Positions 1-6,489 of a stretch of 10,111 bases of DNA are shown in pieces (position 1 is the stretch's first letter; the number at the start of each line of letters is the position of its first letter). Both the position numbers and the translations under genes were made by a program. The stretch comes from Betaproteobacteria bacterium (lineage in GTDB: Bacteria > Pseudomonadota > Gammaproteobacteria > Burkholderiales > Usitatibacteraceae), in NCBI GenBank assembly GCA_012274175.1, contig JAAOZZ010000107.1, forward strand, positions 1-10,111, read 5' to 3'. Below the pieces are notes generated by a model. The model searched no databases, was not told the DNA's origin, and saw only the letters and a list, made by a program, of their open reading frames with translations.

Positions 1-273
1 TCCGCCGGCCAGGGACCGGACGACATGGGCGGTGCCCAGGGTCGGGTGCCCCGCGAACGGCATCTCGTAGCTCGGCGTGAAGATGCGCACCCGGGCGCTC
101 GCCCGCTCCGAGGGCAGGATGAACGTGGTTTCCGACAGGTTGAACTGGCGCGCGAGGGCCTGCATCGCCCCGTCGTCGAGGCCGCGGCCGTCTTCGAAGA
201 CGCACAGGGGATTGCCGCTGAGGCGCTCCTCGCGGGCGAAAACGTTGAGGATGCGGTAGGCGTAATTCCTCAC
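1..273 (-). CDS. PhzF-family isomerase/epimerase, N-terminal part (runs off left edge)
   Basis: Only the first 91 codons are present; the gene continues beyond position 1. The start chosen is GTG at 273, preceded by an AGGA-like ribosome site overlapping the end of mpl; no ATG lies in frame nearby. The translation opens with YAYRILNVFA, has the GNPLCVFED segment at about residues 20-28, the LSETTF motif around residues 46-51, and the strongly conserved FTPSYEMPFAGHPTLGTAH block at about residues 68-86. In the PhzF family (diaminopimelate-epimerase-like fold) the Glu of the SET(T/A)F motif is the acid/base catalyst; here that is Glu48, so the visible half looks intact. Members include PhzF of phenazine biosynthesis, but most chromosomal homologues such as E. 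coli YddE have no known substrate, and nothing here suggests phenazine production. It sits 7 nt after the mpl stop, probably as the last or a later gene of the DUF486-mpl operon. Family assignment is firm; the substrate is unknown. Confidence 0.9.
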   Translation of the reverse strand, partial: MRNYAYRILNVFAREERLSGNPLCVFEDGRGLDDGAMQALARQFNLSETTFILPSERASARVRIFTPSYEMPFAGHPTLGTAHVVRSLAGG

Positions 274-280
274 GGGATCC

Positions 281-1651
281 TCACGTGGATGCGGCAGCCG
301 ACGAGCGTGCAAGTCGCGCGAGCAGGCGCTCGTGCACGCCGCCGAATCCGCCGTTGGACATCACCAGCACGTGGTCGCCGGGCCGCAGCGCGCGCCCGAG
401 CACCTCCACGAGCCCATCGAGGTCGTGGAACACCACGGCGCGCGTGCCGAGCGGGGCGAGCGCCTGCGCCGGGTCCCAGCCCAGCTCGTGGGCGTAGCAG
501 TACACCAGGTCGGCGCCCGCGAGGCTGCGGGCGAGGCGGTCCTGCATCGTGCCGAGCTTCATCGTGTTGGAACGGGGCTCGAACACGGCGACGATGCGCG
601 CATCGCCCACGCGCGTGCGCAATCCCGCGACCGTCGTCTCGAATGCGGTGGGATGGTGCGCGAAGTCGTCGTAGACGCGGATCCCGTTCACCGTGCCGCG
701 CACCTCCATGCGCCGCTTCACGCCCTCGAAACGGCCGAGCGACTCGATGCCGGCCTTCGGGGAGACGCCCACGTGCCGGGCGGCGGCGAGTGCGGCGAGC
801 GCGTTCAGCCGGTTGTGCTCGCCCATGAGCGGCCAGCGCACGGTCCCCTGCTTGGCGCCCTCGAGCAGCACGTCGAACGAATCGTCGGGGTGGACGGTGC
901 CCACGCTCCAGGGCTGGCCCGCGCCGAAGCGCTCAACCGGCGTCCACGCGCCGCGCGCGAGCACCCGCTCCAGGGCGGCGTCCTGCCCGTTCACCACGAG
1001 CCGCCCCTGGGCCGGCACGATGCGCACGAGGTGGTGGAACTGGGTCTCGATCGCGGCCAGGTCGGGAAAGATGTCCGCGTGGTCGTACTCGAGGTTGGCG
1101 AGCACCGCGGTGCGCGGGCGGTACCAGACGAACTTGGAGCGCTTGTCGAAGAACGCCGTGTCGTATTCGTCGGCCTCGATCACGAAGAAGGACGAGCCGG
1201 TCGTGCGCGCCGAGACCATGAAATTGCACGGGATGCCGCCCACGAGGAAGGCCGGATCGAGCCCCGCGTCCTCCAGGATCCACGCGAGCATCGACGCGGT
1301 CGTGCTCTTGCCGTGGGTTCCGGCCACCGCGAGGACCCATTTGTCCCGCAGCACGTGCTCGGCAAGCCATTGCGGCCCCGATGCGTAGGGCAGCCCCCGG
1401 TCGAGGATCGCCTCGATCACGGGCTTGCCGCGCGTCATTGCGTTGCCCACGACGTAGAGGTCGGCGGGAAAGCGGTCGAGCTGCGCGGTGTCGTAGCCTT
1501 CGTGCAGGGCGATGCCCGCGTCGCGCAGCTGCTCGCTCATGGGCGGATAGACCTGGGCGTCGCAGCCCGTGACCTCGTGGCCCAGCTCGGCGGCGATGCG
1601 CGCGAGGCCGCCCATGAAGGTGCCGCAGATGCCGAGGATGTGCAGTCGCAA
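281..1651 (-). CDS. mpl: UDP-N-acetylmuramate:L-alanyl-gamma-D-glutamyl-meso-diaminopimelate ligase
   Basis: Mpl is a cytoplasmic Mur-ligase that joins recycled murein tripeptide (L-Ala-gamma-D-Glu-mDAP) to UDP-MurNAc using ATP, feeding old wall peptide back into peptidoglycan synthesis. The product is 456 residues, the usual Mpl length. Visible landmarks are the N-terminal Rossmann segment LHILGICGTFMGG (residues 3-15), the ATP-binding P-loop GTHGKSTT (111-118), FFVIEADEYDTAFFDKRSKF (155-174), the LEYDHADIF motif (187-195), the GEHNRLNALAA block (277-287), and the C-terminal ligase domain with VYDDFAHHPTAF (326-337) and FEPRSNTMKLG (357-367). EADEYDTAFFDKRSKF and DDFAHHP distinguish Mpl from MurC. 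The start is TTG at 1651, giving MRLHILG; the TGA of the upstream DUF486 gene lies only 2 nt before it, so translation is probably coupled. The same frame stays open far upstream but that stretch lies antisense to gshA and gshB and is not coding. Identification is very secure. Confidence 0.97.
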   Translation of the reverse strand: MRLHILGICGTFMGGLARIAAELGHEVTGCDAQVYPPMSEQLRDAGIALHEGYDTAQLDRFPADLYVVGNAMTRGKPVIEAILDRGLPYASGPQWLAEHVLRDKWVLAVAGTHGKSTTASMLAWILEDAGLDPAFLVGGIPCNFMVSARTTGSSFFVIEADEYDTAFFDKRSKFVWYRPRTAVLANLEYDHADIFPDLAAIETQFHHLVRIVPAQGRLVVNGQDAALERVLARGAWTPVERFGAGQPWSVGTVHPDDSFDVLLEGAKQGTVRWPLMGEHNRLNALAALAAARHVGVSPKAGIESLGRFEGVKRRMEVRGTVNGIRVYDDFAHHPTAFETTVAGLRTRVGDARIVAVFEPRSNTMKLGTMQDRLARSLAGADLVYCYAHELGWDPAQALAPLGTRAVVFHDLDGLVEVLGRALRPGDHVLVMSNGGFGGVHERLLARLARSSAAAST

Positions 1652-1653
1652 GG

Positions 1654-2007
1654 TCAGTCCCGGAAGATGAAATACGCCGCGCCCACCATGCACAGCGCCG
1701 CCCAGAGGTAGTTCCACCGCAGGCCGTAGCCCATGTAAAAGACCGCGAACGGCGCGAAGATGGCGAGGGTGATGATCTCCTGGAGGATCTTCAGCTGCGC
1801 GAGGTTGAGCCCGCCCGCGAACCCGATGCGATTGGCCGGGACCTGGAGCAGATACTCGAAGAGCGCGATGCCCCAGCTCGCGAGGGCGGCCAGGTACCAG
1901 GGGCTCGCCTGCAGGTTCTTCAGGTGGCCGTACCACGCGAATGTCATGAAGAGGTTCGATGCCGCGAGGAGCGTGGCCGTGAGGGCGATCGTCTGCAATG
2001 GGGTCAT
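1654..2007 (-). CDS. DUF486 small membrane protein (putative DMT-superfamily member)
   Basis: A 117-residue integral membrane protein of the DUF486/COG3169 family, described as small relatives of the drug/metabolite transporter superfamily. The start is ATG at 2007, with a good AGGAG ribosome site 7 nt upstream. Four hydrophobic segments can be seen at about residues 3-25, 33-54, 70-92 and 98-115. The family signature is the stretch QLKILQEIITLAIFAPFAVF (71-90) followed by YMGYGLRWNYLWA and a closing GAAYFIFR. The length equals that expected for the family. It heads the minus-strand set and ends 2 nt before the TTG start of mpl. No transport substrate is known for this family and none can be read from the sequence; pairing with mpl might reflect operon position only. 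Family assignment is confident, function is not. Confidence 0.9.
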   Translation of the reverse strand: MTPLQTIALTATLLAASNLFMTFAWYGHLKNLQASPWYLAALASWGIALFEYLLQVPANRIGFAGGLNLAQLKILQEIITLAIFAPFAVFYMGYGLRWNYLWAALCMVGAAYFIFRD

Positions 2008-2048
2008 CGAGGGTCTCCTGCCGGGTTGCGCTCTCGGAAAAACTGCGA

Positions 2049-2057
2049 ATTTTAGCA
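2049..2057 (-). promoter_or_regulatory. Candidate extended -10 promoter for DUF486-mpl operon
   Basis: Read on the minus strand the sequence is TGCTAAAAT, which matches the sigma-70 extended -10 pattern (TGn followed by a TATAAT-like hexamer, here 5 of 6). It lies in the only AT-rich patch of the divergent gap and about 42 nt before the DUF486 ATG, leaving a leader of roughly 35 nt. No good -35 hexamer is seen at the usual distance, which extended -10 promoters can tolerate. This is a pattern match, not a mapped start. Confidence 0.45.
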
Positions 2058-2113
2058 TTCCGGACGGTGCCTTCCGCGTCCCTTCCACGGCCGGAAGACC
2101 CGCCCGGCGCCGG

Positions 2114-2140
2114 TTCCGCGCTGCACGGAGCGTGTAAACT
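2114..2140 (+). promoter_or_regulatory. Weak candidate promoter for gshAB
   Basis: A TAAACT hexamer at 2135-2140 resembles a -10 element and has a poor -35-like TTCCGC at 2114-2119 with a short 15-nt spacer. It is the only AT-containing patch on the gshA side of the gap. If used, transcription would begin near 2147 and leave a leader of about 70 nt. The match is weak, and other start sites in the gap are equally possible. Confidence 0.2.
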
Positions 2141-2215
2141 GGTCCTCCCGCCGGCCGCTTCGGTTCCCGCATCGCCTCTTCGGAACTGGTCCACGCCGCC
2201 ACCATCGACGACACC

Positions 2216-3523
2216 ATGGTCCCCCACCTGACGACATCGCTCACCGGCCCCCTGCACGAGCTCGAACGGGTCGTGCTCGACCAGCGCCCCGAGATCGAGC
2301 GCTGGTTCCGCACCCAGTGGCTCGAGCATAACGTGCCGTTCTACAGCTCCGTGGACCTGCGCAACAGCGGCTTCAAGCTCGCCCCGGTCGATACCAACCT
2401 GTTCCCCGGGGGCTTCAACAACCTCAACCCGGAATTCCTGCCTCTGTGCGTGCACGCGGCGATGTCGGCGGTGCAGAAGATCTGCCCCGACTCGCGCCGC
2501 TTCCTGCTCGTGCCCGAGAACCACACGCGCAACGCGCACTACCTGCAGAACGTCGCGGTCCTGCGGCGCATCCTGGAGGGCGTGGGTCTCACGGTGCGCA
2601 TCGGCAGCCTGATCCCCGACCTGCAGGGACCCACGCCGGTTGAGACCTCGGGGGGCGAGACGCTGCTGCTCGAGCCGATCCGGCGCCGCGGCAACCGCGT
2701 GGGACTCGAGGGCTTCGACCCGTGCGCCGTGCTCCTCAACAACGACCTGTCGGCGGGCATCCCGGCGATCCTGCGCGGAATCGAGCAGACGATCGTGCCC
2801 CCACTCGTGGCCGGCTGGGCCACGCGGCGCAAGTCCCAGCACTTCCATTTCTACGATCGGGTGGCCGAGGACTTCGCCAAGATCGCGGGCATCGACCCTT
2901 GGGTGGTCAACCCCTGCTTCAGCCAGTGCGGCAAGGTGAACTTCGCCGAGAAGGAAGGCGAGGAATGCCTCGCGTCCAACGTGGAATCCGTGCTGGGCGA
3001 GATCCGCGAGAAGTACGCGCAGTACGGCATAACCGAGCCGCCGTTCGTGATCGTGAAGGCCGACGCGGGCACCTACGGCATGGGCATCATGACCGTGAAG
3101 AGCGTGGACGACGTGCGCAACCTCAACCGCAAGACGCGCAACAAGATGGCCACCATCAAGGAAGGCCGGCCGGTGAACGAGGTCATCATCCAGGAAGGCG
3201 TCTATACCTTCGAGAGCGTGGAAGGCGCCGTGGCCGAGCCGGTGGTCTACATGATGGACAGCTTCGTGGTGGGCGGCTTCTACCGCGTGCACACCGAGCG
3301 CGGCATCGACGAGAACCTCAACGCGCCCGGTGCGAAATACGTCCCCCTCGCCTTCGAGACCAACTGCCACACGCCCGATTGCACCGGCAAGCCCGGGGAC
3401 CCGCCCAACCGGTTCTACACCTACGGCGTCGTGGCGCGGCTCGCGAGCCTCGCCGCCGCCCTCGAGGTCGAGGAGCTCGTATCCGCCGCATCGGCACCGG
3501 AGGCCAGGGCGGCGAACGCATGA
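2216..3523 (+). CDS. gshA: Glutamate-cysteine ligase, GshA family PF08886/TIGR02049 type
   Basis: This enzyme makes gamma-glutamylcysteine from glutamate, cysteine and ATP, the first and limiting step of glutathione synthesis in the cytoplasm. The 435-residue product belongs to the type first described from Acidithiobacillus ferrooxidans and common in betaproteobacteria, which is unrelated in sequence to the E. coli GshA. Recognisable blocks are MVPHLTTSLTGPL at the start, SVDLRNSGFKLAPVDTNLFP (45-64) followed by GGFNNL, VPENHTRNAHYLQN (99-112), VNPCFSQCGKVNF (231-243), the glycine-rich FVIVKADAGTYGMGIMTV (277-294) that recalls an ATP-grasp nucleotide loop, and FYRVHTERGIDENLNAPG (355-372). 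ATG 2216 is chosen because MVPHL is the conserved family N-terminus; no Shine-Dalgarno sequence precedes it, although the frame is open back to 2138. The last 25 residues are alanine-rich and look like a variable tail. It overlaps gshB by 4 nt (ATGA), indicating translational coupling. Confidence 0.93.
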   Translation: MVPHLTTSLTGPLHELERVVLDQRPEIERWFRTQWLEHNVPFYSSVDLRNSGFKLAPVDTNLFPGGFNNLNPEFLPLCVHAAMSAVQKICPDSRRFLLVPENHTRNAHYLQNVAVLRRILEGVGLTVRIGSLIPDLQGPTPVETSGGETLLLEPIRRRGNRVGLEGFDPCAVLLNNDLSAGIPAILRGIEQTIVPPLVAGWATRRKSQHFHFYDRVAEDFAKIAGIDPWVVNPCFSQCGKVNFAEKEGEECLASNVESVLGEIREKYAQYGITEPPFVIVKADAGTYGMGIMTVKSVDDVRNLNRKTRNKMATIKEGRPVNEVIIQEGVYTFESVEGAVAEPVVYMMDSFVVGGFYRVHTERGIDENLNAPGAKYVPLAFETNCHTPDCTGKPGDPPNRFYTYGVVARLASLAAALEVEELVSAASAPEARAANA

Positions 3524-4452
3524 AGCTCGCGTTCGTGGTCGATCCCCTCGACCAGCTGAAGGCGTACAAGGACTCCTCGATCGCGATGATGCGCGAGGCC
3601 GCGCGGCGCGGCCACGAGGTCCACGCGCTCGAGGCGCGCGCGATGTTCGTGCGCGACGGCTCCGTGCGCAGCGCGGTCCGGCGCCTCGCCGTGGGCGACG
3701 ACGATCACGCCTGGCACCGCGTGCTCGACGAGCGCGACGCCCGGCTTGCCGACTTCGACCTGGTGCTGATGCGCAAGGATCCTCCCTTCGACCAGGAGTA
3801 CTACTACGCCACGCTCCTGCTCGAGCGGGCGCAGGCCGAAGGCGCGCGGGTGGTGAACGACCCGCGGGCCCTGCGCGACTGGAACGAGAAGCTCGCGATC
3901 CTGCGCTTCCCCGCGTTCGCCCCTCCCACGCTGGTGGCGAGCGACATGGCGCGCGTGCACGCATTCGTCGACGCCCACGGCGACGCCATCCTCAAGAAGC
4001 TCGACGGCATGGGCGGGACCATGATCTTCCGCGTGGCCGCCGCCGACCCCAACCGCAACGTGATCGTCGAGACCCTCACGGACATGGGACGGCGCACGAT
4101 CATGGCCCAGCGCTACGTCCCCGAGATCGCGCAGGGCGACAAGCGCGTGCTGGTGATCGGCGGCAAGCCGTTCTCCCATTGCCTCGCGCGCATTCCCCGG
4201 GCCGGCGAGACCCGCGGCAACCTTGCCGCGGGAGGAACCGGCGTGGCGCGCCCCATCACGGCCCGGGACCGCGAGATCGCCGAGACGGTCGGCGCGAGCC
4301 TCGTCGAGGCGGGCATCGCGTTCGCGGGCCTGGACGTGATCGGCGACTGGCTCACCGAGGTGAACGTCACGAGTCCCACGTGCATCGTGGAGATCGCCGA
4401 GCAGACGGGCCACAACGCGGCGCGCGACCTGATGGACGCGCTGGGCGCCTGA
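3520..4452 (+). CDS. gshB: Glutathione synthase
   Basis: An ATP-grasp ligase that adds glycine to gamma-glutamylcysteine, completing glutathione. At 310 residues it matches the family (E. coli GshB has 315). Landmarks are the N-terminal LAFVVDPLDQLKAYKDSS (3-20), the MRKDPPFDQEYYYAT block (84-98), VVNDPRALRDWNEKL (111-125), the ATP-grasp glycine loop LDGMGG (161-166), GDKRVLVIGGKP (206-217), the substrate-contact stretch AGETRGNLAAGGTG (228-241), and the metal-binding EVNVTSPTC (280-288). Most homologues have KPLDGMGG; here a lysine replaces the proline (KKLDGMGG), a small change outside the glycine loop. The ATG at 3520 overlaps the gshA TGA, so the two are co-translated. It ends 7 nt from the stop of the convergent minus-strand gene. 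Nothing indicates a pseudogene. Confidence 0.97.
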   Translation: MKLAFVVDPLDQLKAYKDSSIAMMREAARRGHEVHALEARAMFVRDGSVRSAVRRLAVGDDDHAWHRVLDERDARLADFDLVLMRKDPPFDQEYYYATLLLERAQAEGARVVNDPRALRDWNEKLAILRFPAFAPPTLVASDMARVHAFVDAHGDAILKKLDGMGGTMIFRVAAADPNRNVIVETLTDMGRRTIMAQRYVPEIAQGDKRVLVIGGKPFSHCLARIPRAGETRGNLAAGGTGVARPITARDREIAETVGASLVEAGIAFAGLDVIGDWLTEVNVTSPTCIVEIAEQTGHNAARDLMDALGA

Positions 4453-4454
4453 AG

Positions 4455-4470
4455 CCGTCCTAGGAGACGG
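4455..4470. terminator. Short hairpin in the convergent gene end (possible weak bidirectional terminator)
   Basis: CCGTC (4455-4459) can pair with GACGG (4466-4470) around a 6-nt loop that contains the TAG stop of the minus-strand gene. It sits where gshB and the 535-residue gene converge, the place a two-way terminator would be expected. There is no T-run on either side and the stem has only 5 bp, so intrinsic termination would be weak at best; Rho or transcriptional collision may do the work. Confidence 0.22.
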
Positions 4471-6067
4471 TCACGCGGTCGAAGTCGTTGCCGCGCTCCA
4501 GCACCTCGCGCACCACCGCCTCGCTCGCCACCTCGTCCCAGGTCTCGATGCCCCGTCCCCGCGACCCCGTCCCGTTGGGAACGATGAGCGACGAGGCGAT
4601 GTTCAGCCGCTCCAGCGCGGGCAGGCGAAAGCCCTGCACCCATTGCGCGTTCGCGCGGTGGCGCGCGTCGGCCGAGCGCACCGCGATCGGCTCCGGCCGC
4701 CCCGGGAAGAGCGTCACGGTGATCACGATCTTGCCGTCGGTCTCCTGCACGAGGGCACTCACCATGCCGAGGTAGAACGGGGCCGCATCCCCCAGGCGCA
4801 CCGCGACCAGCCTGCCGATCGCCACGCCGCGGGAAGCCGACGCCGGCCTCTGCAGCCGCCACGTCCCGGGCATCTCGTCGATCACCGGCCACGACTCGAC
4901 CGTGTAGTTGTGCTCGGACTGCATGCGGCTGTGGGTGCGCTCCGTCACGCGGCCGAACACCTCGATGTCCTGCTTTTCCTGGTGCGTGAGCTCGCGGCTC
5001 TTGTCGGGCTGCTCGAAGGCCTTGCCCCCGCTTGCGAAGAAATGGGCTTCCGCCAGGCCGAAGACCAGGCCCGCGGCCTTGAGCTCCGAGGCCTTGGCGG
5101 GCGGGCGCGGCGGCGCGCCTTCGCACCACAGCTTGTACAGCCGCTGAAGCTGGGCGACCGCGACCACTCCCGCCGCTTCGGGTGGCAGTCCCAGCCGCGA
5201 CGGATCCTCGTCGCTTTGCAGGCCATGGATGCGCTTCCTCATGCTCTTGCCCAGGGCGTCGACGTCGAGCACCTGCTGGCCGGGTTGCAGCTGCGCGTGG
5301 GGCACGGGACGAGCGCCGATCGGACGCTCCGGATCGACCACGAGCGCATGGACCGGGAGCCTGGGCGCCGCGCCTGCATCGAGCACTCGCACCTTGCGCA
5401 CCCAGAGGCGCAGCAACGCTTCGGCGAAATCCATCTGGGCCGCGCTCATTTCCGCGAGGTACGCCGCCTGCATCAGCACGACCTGGACATAGGCTTCGGC
5501 CACGCTCGAGGCACCCTCCTCGCCGCCCTCGAGGGAGTCCTTCACCGGCTCTTCCGCGATGCCCGCGTCCCGGGACCGCGCGTATTCGCCGTGCAGGCGG
5601 ATCCAGAGCTGGGGCTCGAAGCGCCGGTACACGATGGCGTGGAACGTCATCTGCGCGCCGAGGTAGCGCACCACCCTTTGCGCGATGAGCGAGGCGTGGG
5701 CGGCAAGCGCGGCGCCGGGCACGGCCTCGGGAAGGCATGCGCGGTAGCCGGCCTCCATTTCCTCGAGCAGCGCGCTGCCCGTGGTCCACGCCGCGGCGTC
5801 GTTGTTCGACAGCGGCAGGGATTTTCCGAAGTAACGCGAACGCTGCTCGCCCTGCAGGAACGCGATCTTGTCGCGCAGCAGCTCGAGGCATTTCAGGCGC
5901 TCGAGGCCGTCCAGGGCGCCCCCGTTCAGGCCGCGCAGCCCCTCGAGGACCAGCGATTGCGCCTGCGGGATGTTGGTGAGCGGCAGCGAATTGAGCCACT
6001 CCTTGCAGCCGCGCGCGTCGGCGAACGAGGGCGCTGCCTCGCGGGCGGGGGGGAGTGTCGCGGTCAA
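4460..6067 (-). CDS. Conserved-looking 535-residue cytoplasmic protein of unknown function, possible C-terminal PilZ-like barrel
   Basis: I do not recognise a named family with confidence. The product has no signal peptide and no clear membrane helix. The N-terminal half (residues 20-230) looks helical and leucine-rich, opening with a WLNSLPLTNIPQAQ segment (24-37) and LERLKCLELLRDKIAFLQGE (55-74). A proline-rich break lies near 316-325. The C-terminal part (about 385-500) is predicted beta-rich: ESWPVIDEMPGTWRLQRP, then GVAIGRLVAVRLG, FYLGMVSALVQETDGKIVIT and LFPGRPEPIAVR, a pattern like the small barrels of PilZ or flagellar-brake proteins. The usual c-di-GMP motif (RxxxR plus D/NxSxxG) is not cleanly present, so binding of that ligand is doubtful. 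The end LERGNDFDRV looks family-specific. The start is TTG at 6067, 2 nt after the HIT gene stop; no in-frame ATG occurs until about residue 104. It is likely the last gene of a minus-strand operon. Confidence 0.82.
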   Translation of the reverse strand: MTATLPPAREAAPSFADARGCKEWLNSLPLTNIPQAQSLVLEGLRGLNGGALDGLERLKCLELLRDKIAFLQGEQRSRYFGKSLPLSNNDAAAWTTGSALLEEMEAGYRACLPEAVPGAALAAHASLIAQRVVRYLGAQMTFHAIVYRRFEPQLWIRLHGEYARSRDAGIAEEPVKDSLEGGEEGASSVAEAYVQVVLMQAAYLAEMSAAQMDFAEALLRLWVRKVRVLDAGAAPRLPVHALVVDPERPIGARPVPHAQLQPGQQVLDVDALGKSMRKRIHGLQSDEDPSRLGLPPEAAGVVAVAQLQRLYKLWCEGAPPRPPAKASELKAAGLVFGLAEAHFFASGGKAFEQPDKSRELTHQEKQDIEVFGRVTERTHSRMQSEHNYTVESWPVIDEMPGTWRLQRPASASRGVAIGRLVAVRLGDAAPFYLGMVSALVQETDGKIVITVTLFPGRPEPIAVRSADARHRANAQWVQGFRLPALERLNIASSLIVPNGTGSRGRGIETWDEVASEAVVREVLERGNDFDRVTVS

Positions 6068-6069
6068 GG

Positions 6070-6489
6070 TCAGCGCCCCAGCCGCGCGGCGATCGCCGCG
6101 GCGATTTCGCCCGCACGGGCCATGCGCTCGGGCACCGGTGCGCGATCGCGCACCGGCGCGGCCCAGATCGGCGCGGGAAAGTGCCGGTCATCCCGGAAGC
6201 GGGGCACGACGTGCCAATGCACGTGGGGCACCATGTTCCCCAGGCTGGCCAGGTTCATCTTGTCGGGCCGCATCGTGTCGCGCACCGCCGCCTCCACCGC
6301 GAAGACCACCGCCATGAGGCCCGAGCGCTCGGCTTCTTCCAGGTCGCACATCTCGCGGGCATGGCGCCCGAGGATCACGCGGCAGAAGCCGGGATAATCG
6401 GGCTCGTCCACCCGAACCACGCGGCAAAGCCCATTCTGCCAGAGGATCGCGCCGCCGGGGCTCGCGCAGAACTCGCAGGCGGCCGTCAA
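6070..6489 (-). CDS. HIT-family (histidine triad) nucleotide hydrolase/transferase
   Basis: A 139-residue cytoplasmic protein with the histidine-triad motif HVHWHVVPR (residues 89-97), His89, His91 and His93 being the triad; the last of these positions is usually followed by two hydrophobic residues as here (VV). HIT enzymes cleave nucleoside 5'-phosphate linkages such as AppppA or adenylyl-phosphoramidates through a nucleotidyl-histidine intermediate. Other family features are CEFC near the start (5-8), LCRVVRVDEPDYPGFCRVIL (21-40) and DKMNLASLGNMVPH (76-89). The start is TTG at 6489, whose TTGA overlaps the stop of the upstream lipoprotein gene by 4 nt. That start places the CxxC at the position typical of this branch. 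The following gene starts 2 nt after its stop. The exact nucleotide substrate cannot be told from sequence; homologues are often annotated as Ap4A hydrolases. Confidence 0.93.
   Translation of the reverse strand: MTAACEFCASPGGAILWQNGLCRVVRVDEPDYPGFCRVILGRHAREMCDLEEAERSGLMAVVFAVEAAVRDTMRPDKMNLASLGNMVPHVHWHVVPRFRDDRHFPAPIWAAPVRDRAPVPERMARAGEIAAAIAARLGR

Larger units (their letters stand above)
2008..2215. other. Divergent intergenic region between DUF486-mpl and gshAB
   Basis: This 208-nt gap separates two divergent operons and must contain both promoters. The part nearest the DUF486 gene has a short AT-rich island (about 2039-2058) in otherwise very GC-rich DNA. The frame of gshA stays open upstream to codon 2138, just after an in-frame TAA at 2135-2137, but no ATG occurs there and the conserved family start is at 2216. 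There is no clear Shine-Dalgarno sequence in front of gshA. A weak inverted repeat CTTCC / GGAAG (2082-2086 with 2093-2097) is present; its significance is unclear. I see no riboswitch-like structure or small RNA gene that I can support. Confidence 0.7.

Noticed and set aside
332..1711. Open frame of 459 codons on the plus strand opposite mpl
   Set aside because: Composition-driven antisense shadow of a confidently identified Mpl; no domain or ribosome site.
2722..3519. Open frame continuous with gshB extending back inside gshA
   Set aside because: GshB has its full expected length from ATG 3520, with the typical ATGA overlap; the upstream part is Arg-rich and overlaps conserved GshA blocks.
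1652..3964. Upstream extension of the mpl frame over the DUF486, gshA and gshB genes (open to 3964)
   Set aside because: Mpl has its normal length and N-terminus from 1651; the extension lies out of frame or antisense to well-identified genes and shows low-complexity composition.
281..4452. A functional link between peptidoglycan recycling (mpl) and glutathione synthesis (gshAB) through gamma-glutamyl chemistry
   Set aside because: The genes are divergent and each has a complete, conventional role; proximity alone does not support a joint system.
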